64,000 nt of DNA. Origin: Eumeta japonica (lineage: Eukaryota; Arthropoda; Insecta; Lepidoptera; Psychidae). Position numbers and translations under genes: made by a program. The notes under the pieces are model-generated. The model did no database searches. It saw only the letters and a program-made list of their open reading frames with translations, and was not told the DNA's origin. The stretch lies in assembly GCA_005406025.1 (NCBI GenBank), contig BGZK01001301.1:62001-126000 (forward strand), in the 5' to 3' direction. Shown one piece after another: positions 22,740 through 36,349 of the stretch. The first letter of the stretch is position 1; each line of letters opens with the position of its first letter.

Positions 22740-23910
22740 TAATATTTTTCAGGCGATAAATATTTTACACTGATGTAATTTGAAAACTCGTTGCCATTTT
22801 GTTTTTGTAAGTACTAACATAATCTATTGTTGTAGTAATTTTTGGAACTTTAATGATCAAAAAACTACGACAAGTTTTTGACAGTCCTCTGTTGATGTCA
22901 ACCTAACACAAACTAAAGAATTCTGAAGGGACCAAAATTGGTAAAAACCCGAGAGTTCAACGTCAGGGCTATATGGTGGATGCATTAACACTTTCCGATA
23001 AACTCTCTCAATATTTGCTGAGTGGCTAAAGATTTGTGTGCTCTGGCGTTATCATGGTGAAAAACCACACCCTTTCTGCTGATCAACTTCAGCCTTTTTT
23101 TTTTCTCCTTCCTTGAATCTCATCAGCTGTTGGCAGTAGAGCCGAAATGACGGTTTTGTCCGGCGGTAAAAGCTCATAATGAATAATGCCCTTTCTATCC
23201 CAACATAGCATCAACTTATTGCGAGTTAATCCGAGTTTCGCTATAGTCTGTGGTGCTGCTTACCTTATGAATATAATCTTTTTTGATCTTTTCGCAAGTT
23301 CTTATCATAGATACTCCATTTTTCATTACCGATGACCAATTTCCTTAAAAATGGTTCGGTTGCATTGCGTTTGAATAGAGAGTCGCAAATGAGTGCACGA
23401 TTGATTAGATTTCTTTCAGTGAGCTCGTGTGGGAGCCAAGTATCGAGCTTTTTTTTGTATCTAGCTTTTTTCTAATGGGTTAAAACTGTTTTATATTCAA
23501 TACCCAGCTTTTCAGTTTTGTCGTAAGAACTAATATGCCGACCTAGCTCTACTTTTTCCAAAATGAGGTTCAAAATGAGATTAAAAAAAACTGAAAACGT
23601 TTAAACCAGTTTTGTGCTCCTTTTACCGACACTGCATTAGGTCCATAGACGTGACAATTATTTTTTGCAGCTTGTGTCGCATTTTTTCACTTTTTTGTAA
23701 AAAGACTTGAAAATGTATCGAATTTCTACGCTAGATTCAACCATTTTGGCGAACAGAAAGAAAGTAGAAAAATGGTGGGACACAGTTTTTATTTTTTTTA
23801 AATGCCATCTATTTAGTAGTATCAAAACTAGCCAGATACAAACAGCACAACCAAAAAGATTTTACTGCAACTTTTTACTTATAAAGTACGAAAGAACTTT
23901 TTTCCCGACC
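22740..23910 (-). mobile_element. Mariner transposon, nearly complete, decayed
   Basis: The right end is a terminal repeat (in reverse, ggtcgggaaaaaagttc) followed by TA at 23911-23912. On the minus strand an ATG near 23743 starts the transposase (MVESSVEIRYIF), and the whole length of the protein can be followed to about 22790 with many stops and shifts. The catalytic HHDNARAH-like block lies near 23045-23070. The 3' terminal repeat of this copy is missing. The foldback at 22509-22735 sits in its place. Confidence 0.88.
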
Positions 23911-24219
23911 TAAAGTGTAGCTTTATATACTATATTTTTGCATAATTTTATCATAAATTATCATTCCATGACGCTCGTAATCTATGTTTATCATTTTTAA
24001 ATATTTGCTCTGACAGTCTGTCGATAAAGTGCCTATTTGTTTATTGGTTCGTGCTAATCTCCGAAAATGCTGAATGAATTGAAGTCAAATTTTGCATAAG
24101 GACAGATTTTCTTCAATGAATGTGTGTTTTTTGTTCGTTGTCTTTTAGTGCCTAAACCATTCATTAGATAACGATAACACTACCGATATATTGTACCCAC
24201 GAACGGGAAGGTGTCTGAA

Positions 24220-24980
24220 AACAAAAACTAGCCAAGCGCGTGTCAGGCCATGCGCAGAGTTAGGTTCCGTAGTAGCTCAATACAGTATGTGGACTTGAAA
24301 GGGAGCTTTTGTGTTTAATACTATGAAATTTTTCATTGAAGTTTAACGGCTAATAACGTCTAAAAACCACAAGACAAGTGTTAATGATTGATGATATGAT
24401 TTTGTATTTCCATAATTTCTCGTGGTTTATAAACATATATTCACTACCTATATTATACAACTAAGAACGTCATTTAACCTATTTTCCATGGAATCTGTAC
24501 GAAATATTGCTTTTTATTTCTCCAAGTACAATTCATAATCTGTGATACTATTCCTTTTAACTTCGTTGTATATAATATTTATGTTATTTTTTTTCAAACA
24601 ATCCAGTCAAGAATTCGATTTACTTGGCTGAGACTTGGCTAAAATTAGCACTCTATATCTTAATATTTTCCAAATCTCCAAGTCGATAAATCGCTTTCAC
24701 TGACTCTGAATGTTTTTGAATGAGCCGTCAACGATACCCCACACCATGGGATAGACGAGAGAAAAAAAATCCCCAATTTTCGTGTACGGGAAGTATCTCA
24801 AAAAATATTTTCTCAACATTTTGTCGTATCACATTATCGGTATGATTAATATATATATCCATGCTAAGTAATAGTTTTATGGTATTAAAGGGTCTCTGAG
24901 CCACGCCGTGGACAGACGGACGATCAGACGGACATGGCAAAACTATAAGGGTTTCTTGTTCACTACGGAACCCTAAAAAC
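24220..24980 (+). repeat. Dispersed repeat ending in 'acggaaccctaaaaa'
   Basis: Begins 'aactagccaagcgcgtgtcaggcc' and 'ggttccgtagtagc'. Ends with a 'gacagacggac', 'catggcaaaactataagggttt' and 'tacggaaccctaaaaa' series. I recognise both ends as those of a common lepidopteran interspersed repeat of about 0.75 kb. The interior is diverged. The open frame on the minus strand at 24728-24940 is inside it and is not a gene. Confidence 0.7.
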
Positions 24981-25084
24981 TAGGATCTGTACCAGACATT
25001 ACTATCAAAGGAAACTAATGAACTAATTCTAAAAATTATTTCACTCATAAAAAAGCTATCTCCAAGTTATATAGCCTAAAATTC

Positions 25085-25405
25085 ATTTCGATACTAGTAT
25101 TCGCTCCGGCTTAGTACAAATCGGAACGGTAACCGGTAATGAAATCAAAAATTCAAGCGGGACGAAGAGCAGAATCGTGAGTCGAGACCGACAAGGATCG
25201 AAATCTAGAGCGAGCCTAAGGTCGTAATCGAGTGCGAGACTTAAGTTAGAATCAAGAATGTGGCTGGAATCGTAATGAGGAGCGGTATAAAAATCAGAAT
25301 CGAGAACAGGATCCGGATCGAGAGCAGGACCAGAATCGGAATCAATTTTGATCAAAACCGAATTCGAAATTCAAAAACGGTACCATGACCGGAATCGCGA
25401 GTGAG
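25085..25405. repeat. Degenerate hexanucleotide-type minisatellite
   Basis: A string of 'gaatcg', 'gagcag', 'gatcgg' type words, about 6 bases apart and drifting. On the minus strand the periodicity gives a Asp-Ser-Asp-Pro-like 90-codon frame (25083-25355), which I treat as a by-product. Similar wording recurs at 49390-49515 and, in reverse, at 54150-54260. Confidence 0.7.
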
Positions 25406-28400
25406 ACAAATTGGCATCTTTATGTATGAGATGAAGAAGTTCTTTATGCGTCCACTTCGGCGGACGCTGGTATCTACACGAATATAAATTTATACACTTA
25501 ATGTCTCGGATACGGCCCTAATTATTCCGATGTGAATCTGTACTTTGATAAAATTTTGCTTTTCAAATTTATCTATACAGATGCATTCTATGAAAAGACG
25601 AGATAAAAAATTTAAGCATTGCTTTATCATAGTCGTTGGCTCTCGACAACAAGTGGCAGTACATGGCATAGACAGACAACACTTTAAAACACTGTCAACG
25701 CGAGAGCATGTAGTAGCAGGTACGTTTTGCATATTATGCAGTGCATTTTTGTGTCTAAATATTTATTGTTGAAAATTAACATAAACAACATTTTTAGCGG
25801 GATTTTATCCTATTTCCACGGCAAATTTGAAAGACGCCGAAGCAAAATTCGGTTGACCGGGTACTATGTCTAATGCTCGTGGTGCTGCAATAAAAACGAA
25901 ACCCTTAGACTCGTAAACAAGAACAGTAATCGACGTACCAATCCACGAAAATAAACAAAAGTAAGTTTACTCTGCGATCAGAAAAAAAAACCAACGTTTC
26001 GTAAATTGTTTGCTTTTCCCAATACGACCGTGGCTGTGGCTAGGGTTACCATTAGTTAGATATTATCAAGATTCGTATGTACATATCTTTAAATATGTTT
26101 TTGACGGACGACGTTATAACTAAATGCGTCATTTACATTAATTTAACTATTTACTAAGCTTATTAGAGAAACAGCAATAACATTACTCTATTTTTTAATA
26201 AATAACATACATTACATACGGTAAAAAAATGTGAGCTATTCTAAAAATAAAGTATTTGTAAGTGACATAATATGTATTTTTCTGTTTATCTTAAAAGATA
26301 TGTCTATAAATAACTTGTATTTTGCATGGCAGTATTGTAGAACTCATGCACCTTTACATTTTTGCAATCATTTCAAAAACCGTTTCACGTGCTTTTTAGA
26401 ATGAAAAACATTATGAAAAAATTTACGACTCTACTAAACGGAAATACTTTAGTAAACGGTAATAATAGTTCACTGATGCCTCTCTAAAATACTGTATTTG
26501 TTCATGAAATATATAAGGAATGTGCAATACAAATTAGAATATGTAGAAAAAAAAATTAATTTCAAGCTACCAAAGATCGTTTGCCATCTCTTTCTTGTAA
26601 AACAATGTTTAATGTGAATTCTATAAGGCGCTCTGAAACCCTCTATTCGGAGGTTAATAGTATTAATAAAAAATACATCCAATTGCCCAATCGTTTATGT
26701 CAAGATTTACGATAAAGTATCTAAAGTTTATAAAACATTAATAATGGCAACCCTCTTGAATATACATTCAGCAATAGAGCATGCGCTTATTTCGCGTCAA
26801 ATCAAACGTTTTATTGCTGTGGCTGAATATCGCGAACACGTTTTACCATAGTAATAAGTCGGTGGGTTTAATCGAAAATCGATTGGGTCGTGTCAGCTGA
26901 ACGCGATTTCGGAAGTCGGTTAGAAACGAGGGGCGCGATCCTCAAATCATATGATATTATCACATCGTAACAAAGTAAAGATTTACTTTGACAAAAGTTC
27001 CAATGTTTTGTATACGTACTATTTCAGAGATTCTAACATAACGATGGTAGAGTAGAGTAGAGCTATTATCCAGATAATGTGCGGTCGTGACTTATAAGCC
27101 TTACGCTACGCTCGTGTCTGGCCATCGGCTGCGGTCACATGAAAATTCCGGCTTCGGCTGGTAGTCAACAATAACATTTGTATGAAAATGACGCCATTTG
27201 AAATGTCAACCCCATAAACCAGTTTTTCAAAAAAGTTCAGGATGAAGGACAGAGCGATCGCTTCCTTTTGTTTATGTGAAAACATGCACTCAATGGTATT
27301 TATGTTGTGAACAATGAGTTTTGAACAAATAAAAAGTGTATGAAACATTAAAGGATAATTAAAAAAAATTGTTATTTGTAAACTTTTAATTACGTAAAAT
27401 ATTCAAAGTGCTTCGCGAACAAAGTACTCAATTTTATTTATTCGTTCATTCAACAGGAACTTCAGAAAACGTAACGTATCTTTTGTGTTCTCCCATTGTG
27501 CAAAATATTAATTTGATAAATAAATCTTTCCGTAAATTCATACGATTTTTTTACAACTGTATGCAGAATCATTTTCATTTAATTTTCGTATTTAATTTAT
27601 TCATATTTTGAATATGTGATAAGATCTCCAAAATTCTATCACAAATTAAATTTACTTACAGAGTAAATATTAATAAGTATATTAATTCGAAATAAAATCG
27701 ATGATAACCTCAAAAAGTTAATAAAAGTTCAGAAATTCATGAAAAACATTCTACAAATTCTCTTCTTTTTCTTCAAAAAACGAAAAATTATTAAACCGGG
27801 AATAAAATACGCATCGTATTTGATACGACCACTTAAAAACATTTTATATGCGATTAATTCCTGTGATCTTATAAAGGAATGGACAAAATAAAATAAACTA
27901 TTTGCTATCATTCACCGTCTTACTAACATATAGAGAATGTAGACTACCCTCTAAGTTTATTAAGTCCTACCCCTTATTAAGGGAGTAGGCTCACGACGTC
28001 ACTGGGAACGCTAGTATTAATTTCAAACCATGTGTGTCTTTATATACCTTCCAAATTAACTTTCATTGTTTGGTTTAAGTTTATGAGACGATAACTGTCA
28101 ACTACTTCATTTAATCAAGTTTAACTGCGAAAGTACTTAAACAAAGTTCAATACCTGGTACGTAGAACGTAGTTTCAGAATTAATAGATATAGGCTATGC
28201 TCTAATAGAGTCTTGTAAAAAAATATATGTCATGAATAAAAAATATCGTTTCCCTTCCATTTTATAAACGTAACAGCCATTCTGACATAAATCTATAGAG
28301 CGATTGTGTGTAACAAAGGTGGTTTAAAAAGTCATACAGACCATATTGGTGGTACATTAAAAAAGGGCCAATTTTTAAGCAACCGAAAACCGACGAGCTC

Positions 28401-28639
28401 GCATGAAAAGATACAAGCGAAGCAAGAGAGGTAAGATCTACGATCATAGATCTCACTAAATATTCCTACAAATAGTACTAAGAATATAAATGAAATAAAG
28501 CAAATATTCTATACAAATACTAAACATACGTTTAGCATTGTTACATGTAACTCAGGAATCAACATCGTGCCGGGTTATTTCAAATGAGAATTCCCAAATG
28601 GGGATTTATCAACATTCCGCAACAGTTACATATAATAAA
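25406..28639. other. Intergenic DNA, no gene recognised
   Basis: About 3.2 kb with no supported gene. A CpG-bearing patch at about 26790-26950 and another at 27080-27160 stand out from the AT-rich background and may be regulatory or repeat-derived. At 28310-28440 a plus-strand reading ending FLSNRKPTSSHEKIQAKQ before a GTAAGA looks protein-like, but I cannot name it. Confidence 0.35.
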
Positions 28640-28765
28640 TAAACATGGCGTCTCCGCCGGGGGACTCTCTCTTCGAAAGTCGCTAAGCCGCGCCGAGGGG
28701 GGCGCCGCCGTCGCAGTACTCCGCCCGCCTCAGGCGACCGCCTGTTTTCGCTTTCATCTCTCATC
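28640..28765. promoter_or_regulatory. CpG-rich island, possible promoter or 5' UTR
   Basis: About 125 bases of strongly GC- and CpG-rich DNA in an AT-rich region. A plus-strand ATG at 28645 reads MASPPGDSLFESR before a stop. No TATA box or splice donor convinced me. It may be a promoter, a 5' UTR exon of an unseen gene, or a repeat. Confidence 0.35.
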
Positions 28766-31169
28766 ATAATTAATTGGTACAGTTGCTGAAAGAAGATCTT
28801 CACCCGGGAAACGTTCGGTCTAAGGATTACGAACGTAAACTCTCTATAAAACACGAATGCTTTATTCTAGCAATTGGACCGATGAAAATAAAAATAAACT
28901 TACGGCTATTTTAAAATACGTACTAAAGCACTCGGCAATATTTTTAATTTTTTATCTAAAATTCAATACTAATTTTAGACTGCCACAAAAATAGTCATTC
29001 ATATATTTACACGTCAACGACGCATTTCGTATAAAAGTCGATCAAATCGGCTATTGTAATGAAATTAAGATTTTTTGTCGTGTGTTTATAGACTACTTTT
29101 AATTAATTAATCTGAATATTACGATAAATTACAATAATGGCTTTCACTGTTCGATGGTATAGATTTTTAATTTAACATATATGTTAACATAATTAGTTTA
29201 ATTAAAACGCTAAAAAGTTTTAAGTTTTAAAACAGTATAAAAATTTATCTCTGTCAGAGACTTCTATCTAAAATATTACTTTAATTAAATAAAAATAATA
29301 CCTATTAATGTACGCTAAAATGAGACCAATTTGTCATATTTTCCACAATATGCATTACGTTGTTTTATTACAAAAGTTAAAATTAAATAATTAAATTGCA
29401 ATTTCGATATTTTCTACAAGCATTAGAGTGCCATGCTTCACTAATAAAAAACCCAGTGTTTACAAGTATGTGAGAGTGTTTAAAAGTTTAGTAACGCGAA
29501 CTTCACCGGATTTTATTTTTTATTTTTTTAGAATATGTACTATAATTACATCACATTTAACGTTTGTATGCATTTAATTTTTACGATAGAGCAAAAGCAA
29601 AAAACTTTGAAAAAAAATCTTTTCTTGTATATAGATCTCCTTAGACATTTACTTTTAGCAATTTTTATCTAATGTTAGAATATCACCATAATAACACATA
29701 CTCTGTGAAAAATTCAATTGGCTACCTAGCACGGTTCAAAAGATACAGACTTTTTAAAGACGATTATTCTGAAGGCGCAGGCTTAGTAATTGGCTTTTGC
29801 ACGAAACCCTAAAAATTGGTTTCCAATTCCTTACTTTAAAAAATTGTCTTCACAAAATAAAAAAAAAATACTACGAGACGCAAATGCATGAACATCATTA
29901 AAGATATTTTAATTCGAATAATTTTGATCTTTGAATGCCTTAGCGATATAAAAAACAATTGATTTCACCATATATGAAATTTTATAATTAACGACCTGAA
30001 AATTTCGTCATATGAAAAAATGTTTACCAATCATAGAAATATATATTTTTATGTATCGTATAAATATTGTTAAATATGTAATGCGTTTTTCTCTATAATG
30101 TTCATAATTGAACGGTAGTCAATCGTCATAAGTCATAAAACGGACTTAATCCGTTTGTGGCGCTCGACCGCAAACAACATAATAAGTAAGTGTTATGTGC
30201 ACATCTTACGTGTCTCGTTCAACAGTTTAAGCGGCTCGTTATGCTAAAAGCGAGGCCGCAGGCAGATCGCGGCGGCGTACACAAACACACACCGCCCGCC
30301 GGCACGACCGTCATGCGCCAAGGCGAACTCAGACTGACCAGGACTGACGGGATGCGGCGCGCAATGTGTACAAACACTGAGCATAAATTAACACATGACT
30401 ACGTATGTATTTGACATTATTGCGTATGTACATAAATGGTAAGTATATCGATTTTGGGGGTTTCAGGTTGTTAGAAAATCGCCTAGATGCTGGAGCCTAG
30501 GGCAGCAGATTTTAGGGGCGCCAATTTGGGGTCAATTTTTTTTTAATCTTACAAAATTGAAAAAATGTACTATTAGGTCCACATAAACAACTCAACATGT
30601 AATGCTTCACCACTTACAAATATTTTTATACAATTTGCGTAGTCACTTATGCGGAACGCAAAAAATTGTAAAAGTCATATAACTTAATTTAATTTCATCG
30701 TCATCCTGACTGATTAATAATACACGATTAGTTTTTATTAGTTTAAAAATATGTCCAAAAACTATTTCTTGTGCAATTTCAACTAAATCGTTGATTCAAA
30801 AAATAATCTAGGAACTGACCCTCTGGTCCCTTAATTTCAGTAAAAAGGTGGCGTAATTAAGACGATAGTGCACAAATTATAAAGTTAGAATTTCGTTAAT
30901 TATAATGAATATAATAGTGAATTAGGGTATCGAATTGTAGAGGTTGGTAGAGGCTGAAAAATTTGAAGTCTACTAGCAGCAAATATGAAAATCCGCCACT
31001 GTGCCAAAGTATAAGCATTTTTGATCTCCGTTTAGAATTTGTAATTGGTAAGTACATTTTTTTAAATAAATATTTTCAACTGATAAAATTTCTTAGAGAA
31101 ACATTGGTACCTTTTGAATTTGAACAGTAATTGAATGCATTTTCAATGGATTTACGAATCGTAGGTTTT
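28766..31169. other. Intergenic DNA with one CpG-rich patch
   Basis: No supported gene. A second CpG-rich patch lies at about 30130-30390. A degenerate 'ctgtgaaaaattcaattgg' to 'gaaaccctaaaaatt' stretch at 29710-29820 is a fragment of the same kind of repeat as 50590-51060. At 30475-30540 a 'gcctagggcagcagattttaggggcgcc' run resembles a dispersed repeat. Confidence 0.4.
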
Positions 31170-31490
31170 CATATTTTTATGGTACCGTACTGCAAAAGGA
31201 AAAACGAAAATTTTAGGATTGTTTTATTCTCCATATGTCGATTTGTCTGTCAAGAACCTTTTTGGCAGGAACTGATAGAAGTATTCAAGGTGAAATCAAT
31301 ACAAAATATTAAGGTCTACTCTGTGAGTGGCAAAAAATTCGTGGTTTTAAGTCAACACAATCATAAGATGACTATTTTTTATAAAATTTTTAACACATAA
31401 ACTCACTTATCAAAACCTACAGTACATCGTGTGCTAAGTTAGCATCATGAAAATTAACGAAAAGTAACATCTCACAGCACAGTCGAAAAC
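31170..31490 (+). repeat. Dispersed repeat, partial (same family as 58635-59312)
   Basis: Shares in order with 58635-59312 a 'ctgtcaagaacctttttgg' block, a tract 'gtctactctgtgagtggcaaaaaattc' and 'aaaacctacagtacatc' followed by 'catcatgaaaatt'. The 89-codon frame at 31131-31400 runs through it and is not taken as a gene. Confidence 0.65.
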
Positions 31491-31499
31491 CTTTGAATA

Positions 31500-32478
31500 T
31501 TACAATCATAGATGTATAAAAAAGAGAAAATGCACAGTTGCGTACCATTTGAAAGGCGAAAAATGGCTCAAGTGTACATTTTGTCTCTCTCATATTTTAT
31601 GACACCATTTTGCAGGGCCAAAGAAAAAGAAGGGAAGGAACATTAATTATCATCTAACATTTCAACCGAAATGTCATAACAAAAAGCTCGTTTTTAAATA
31701 CAAAAAAAAAACAAGTAATGATCATTTTATTATTGGAAGACAATGAGTCATATTTTTTTACAATTTACACGTGCTGTTCTAAAAAAGGATATCAGTGGAG
31801 TAATTTAATATTATTCTAAATTTTTATTATTGTTTTTTGGCTGAATGTATGAAAATAATCATACTATATTTTTCTTTATAGTAAAGCTTAATGTAGTAGT
31901 CATCCAAGATTAAAATTAATATAAATTTTTAATTTCGTAATATCGGTGGAAATATACATGAAAGACTTGATAATTTCTAATGTGTATAGATTATAGTACT
32001 ATAAAATTTTATTATTATTTATATAATAAAATAAAATGACGATTAATTAAACATGTACATATTTTTATGAAAACAATATTTATATATAATTTGCTAAAAA
32101 GGTAATTGAAATATAATAAACATAATTATTTTTGGAATAGGTTTAATCTATTGTATGTATGTGGAATAGGTTTCCTATTAGAGGTAATTTTAAGATTTGC
32201 ATAAATATAAAATAAGTAATTAAATAAAAAAAGCAACTCCATTAGTTAACAGAGTCCCTATTGTTAAGCGATCAAATAATGTGACAACGCAAGAAATACG
32301 AGACCAGTGTTGCTTAGGAGTATTTCTTTTAAATCGATTTATATCTAGGTTTTGAATGTTACTTTAAATGAAGAAATGCAAAATACTCCATGAGTATTCA
32401 TTATTATACATGATTGAGCACCTATTATAAATAAACTAAATTTTGTTTATAGAAAATAAGAAATACCATCCTTCTAGA
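31500..32478 (-). repeat. About 1-kb dispersed repeat, copy B
   Basis: Reverse complement of 12160-13125, with matching landmarks along the full length. The two copies form a long imperfect inverted repeat separated by about 18 kb. No target-site duplication could be identified by eye. No open frame. Confidence 0.85.
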
Positions 32479-35400
32479 ACTTTTTACGTGTCATTTTTCT
32501 GCCTGTTTTAGCACTCATTTACTGCGGCCGCTTTTTGAGCGCGGGACTGTGCATCTTCTGTTTTTTATAGATCAATAGTTGCAATTTTAAAAAGTTGCAG
32601 TTATATTACATAAAAAAAAATCATTTACAACCTGGCATTTCTATGAATACTGAAGATTTTAAAAATATGAAAAATTAGAGATCTTTTACATTAAAAACAA
32701 AGCTATTAAAAACATTTATGTAAGAAACTATTATGGCACGCATCCTACTGCACCCTTCTCATACTTTTCTTGTCACTTGGGTTTTTTTACTCAATAAATG
32801 ACATTATTCTGTATTTATATTAGCCATAAATAATGGGATAGTGCATTTGAAACAAGAAGGAAATAAATATCTTTATGTGTCAGATGTGATATACTTTTAC
32901 CTTTTTTGTTAAAAAAGAAAAAATATATTGTAAAAAATAAATATATATTACTAATAATGTCAGAATATAGTATTACATAATATAAATGTGACTATATTCA
33001 CTCTTTTCAATACAATTGTTTTCAGTCAAAATGGGCTTATCGTAATAACAAAGAAAATACTATGAAATAAAAGAAACATTAAATTTAAAATTATTCAACA
33101 AATCAGCTCCGCAGTGTATGCTCACACCACACTTTATCTGAACACTAAGTATGAACTAAATAAGAATATAAAGTATAAAACTAAAACCACAACATTAAAT
33201 AACTTATGTACATGATTACTAAAAAATTGGAAATATGTGAATTTCATTTTTAATATTTCTGGAGCATTCGCTTACTTATGTAATTGTCGACTCACTAATA
33301 CATATCTGGTGACCGATTTATGATTGACACAGTAAGCGACCAGCAGTCGCTCAGTAATTACAAGCATTATCTTCAAACTAGTATGATTTCATCTCGAACA
33401 CAGGGCATTGACTAAGCTTTTAGCTTAACCCTAATAAGTACTTGCTCCATGCTCTGATAAGCACATTGCCAGTCGAGCACATTGTCATTACATTGATTTT
33501 AGCAATCTCCAAACCGCACTTAGCTAGCATAAGGGTTAAGGTCCAAACTTTTTAATTTAAAGATAGCGGGAGGGTTTCAGCACTGATATGATTAAAGCCT
33601 AATAAGAATCACACCTCTCAGTATCTAACGTGGTACTAAACTATCATTCTTATGTCTTTTAATATGGCTTTGTGGGCACCTGCTGAGAAATGTAAATATT
33701 TACTTTAATGTTATCAACACTATAATTTCTTTATGCAAAATTAAAATTTTTTAATCCGAAGAAAATACTATAGGTGTAATTAATTTTTAAATTTACAAAA
33801 AATTAACCCTGTTGATGCATGGAAAGAAGCTTAATGTATTTTTTATAAGTGCCTACAATTAACAACATTTGTATATTTTTATCTTTCTTGCTTTAGTTCC
33901 TATTATATTTAACAGGAACTAAACCTATTTATATTTATTGCAATTAACTACCCACTTTTCTATTGATATAAGAAGTTATATCTCAACAGAATAATGGGTA
34001 TTGTTATTAGGTTCTATAGCAATAAACATAAATAAGTTTAGTTTAATGTGTATGATTTTATAACAAGATTCCAGTTGAAATTCAAACTTTGCCAGTTTAT
34101 TAATTTAAAACTTTCATTAACAAAAAGTTATGTGGTAAGGACTATTATGCCGAATCTGAATACATTATTGAAACAACCAGTGAGATTAAATTCCTTGACT
34201 ATCAAGCTGTTTTATGTAATTTTCAAATGTTGTGTTAGTTTTATTGACTATCTATCATGTATCTTTGAGTAAAATCGAAAAATGAATTAGCATTCGAAAT
34301 GGGTGGTAATGTTAGGATCAATATAATACCATGACATATTTCAAGTGTAATTCTATAATCAACAAAATAAAGATATTAAAGCATTCAGTATAGAAATGAG
34401 CTTACTTGTCACATATATACATAATCCATTATAAGTTGAAAAGGCTTGAAATACTTATAAAAAAACTTATTTTCCATAAATTTTATATTTTCTATGAAAT
34501 TTCATTTAATAAAGGTCTCAAAATATAAAACAAATAAAAACGAAATCTTAATTTTCTAATTTTCTTGAGACCAGTTCTAACAGCGGTAATGATGTTGGAA
34601 TGTGTAAAAAAAATAAAACCAAATACAAAAGTTAAAATATTTATTTACAAAAACCCAATAATAAGACTATCTAATAAATAAACAGGATTAAAAAAGGCAT
34701 TAAAATAAAAATCTGGAATTACAAAAAAAAATATAAGACTAAAACTAAAAAGAATAAAGTACAATTAAAAGAAAATCATTTATTAAAATTACTACTGTAT
34801 TAAATCAATGAAACAAATAAGAAACTATAAAAATGTAAACATAAGCTCTATAATAATTGTAAATAGGTACTATCTTTTAGTCACAACTTTTTTTACCTCA
34901 ACATAGAAATTTTCTACTATATAATCTTACCTGAGTTAGAATAATTTGCAGCAAACTTCTTTAATGGAATTATCTGGAAATAAATAAATCTCAGTAAATG
35001 TCATGTTTTTTATTCTAAACAAACCTTTTCCTAAGAATGAAAATTATATACGAAACTATAAATTGTTACATAAAAATTATGGTTTATGTACAAGAATTAA
35101 AACATTATTTGCACGTACAAAACTAATGAGACTTATGCAAAATACGTACCTTGTTCGTAAATACATTTTGATAAAATAATATATACTTAGGTAGTGTAAT
35201 TGTGTAAACAACAAATAAATATAATGACCCAATAAAATAACCGTAACTATTTATCTAATGTTACTGATACAGTATCCTGCTACATTTAATTATATATAAC
35301 TATGATCTTTTACAGAAAAGTGGCATACTCGGAAACAATGTACAATACTCTTTGTTAGCATACAAGTGGCATCTACAATGATTTATTTTGACTTGTTTTC

Positions 35401-36349
35401 AGTACTGCCATTATTCAAAAATATTTTAAATTTAATGTGTCTGTAAGATGTCATAAATACGCAAATTTTACAAAAAAAAAATCTATCAAATATCTAATTA
35501 GTGAAGGCTTTATTATTTGCATTGATATATTCGTTTCTTGTTTATTCTAAGATCATTTACGAACCTCACCGCAAGAAGACGTCCAAAAGCATTTTTATCA
35601 ACGGAATCTTTAGCAAATACAATACCTACCATAAATGAGGAAAGAAATTCAAATGTGCTTCTATCCATTTTTTTCAATAGGTATGAAAATTCAATCAAAA
35701 AATTGAAAATATTAATTATTCAAGATTGAGCAATGTTCATAAGAAGTTCTATTTCTTGTTTATATACTATCATAATTATCTAATAATATGTATATATAAC
35801 AAGGAATAAACATAACCTGATATAATTATTGTTGAAATCTCAATAGGGGCGATTTTGAACTTAAGTGACGAATTTTGATCTCTAACTTTTTAATTTTTAG
35901 ATTAGTCTTTTCTATTAACCTTTCGCCATAACAAATTTTATGCAATAAGATTCATGAAGTTGTACAAAAGTAGTTTAATATTTTACCCAATCTCTCTCCT
36001 TAAATAAGTAAGTATAAACTATTTCAAATATATACTCCTTGTCCTAGCAAGTATTCGCAAGATTCTTCATTGAATTATTTTTGATCGAACACGGGAAAGT
36101 TTTCAATGATGATTTTAAGTCACATTACGCAATCTTTCCTAGCACTATTACCTTGCACGGAGTAATATTAATTTCAATTTTTAAACGTTTTACTCAGTAA
36201 TAACTATTAAAAACAAACACTAGCTATGAACAAAACATTCGAAGTAGCCGTCCTAATTTCGCACAACATATATGGTGATTGATCGACGCGATAGAGTAGC
36301 AGATTTGTCTTAGAAAATACAAATAGAAAGTGGCGATAATACAGAAAAG
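32479..36349. other. AT-rich DNA, no gene recognised
   Basis: Very AT-rich with long A runs at 34600-34760. The region has no GC-rich exon-like patch. A minus-strand 61-codon frame at 35513-35698 (containing FLSSFMVGIVFAKDSVD and FGRLLAVRFVNDL) has an unusually protein-like look but no recognised family. Confidence 0.35.

Noticed and set aside
25083..25355. Asp-rich 90-codon minus-strand frame as a gene
   Set aside because: Explained by a degenerate 6-base repeat.
28609..28854. Arg-rich frame on the minus strand at the CpG patch
   Set aside because: Explained by GC-rich DNA; no known domain and no convincing start or splice sites.
31131..31400. 89-codon plus-strand frame as a gene
   Set aside because: The DNA is a copy of the dispersed repeat seen again at 58635-59312.
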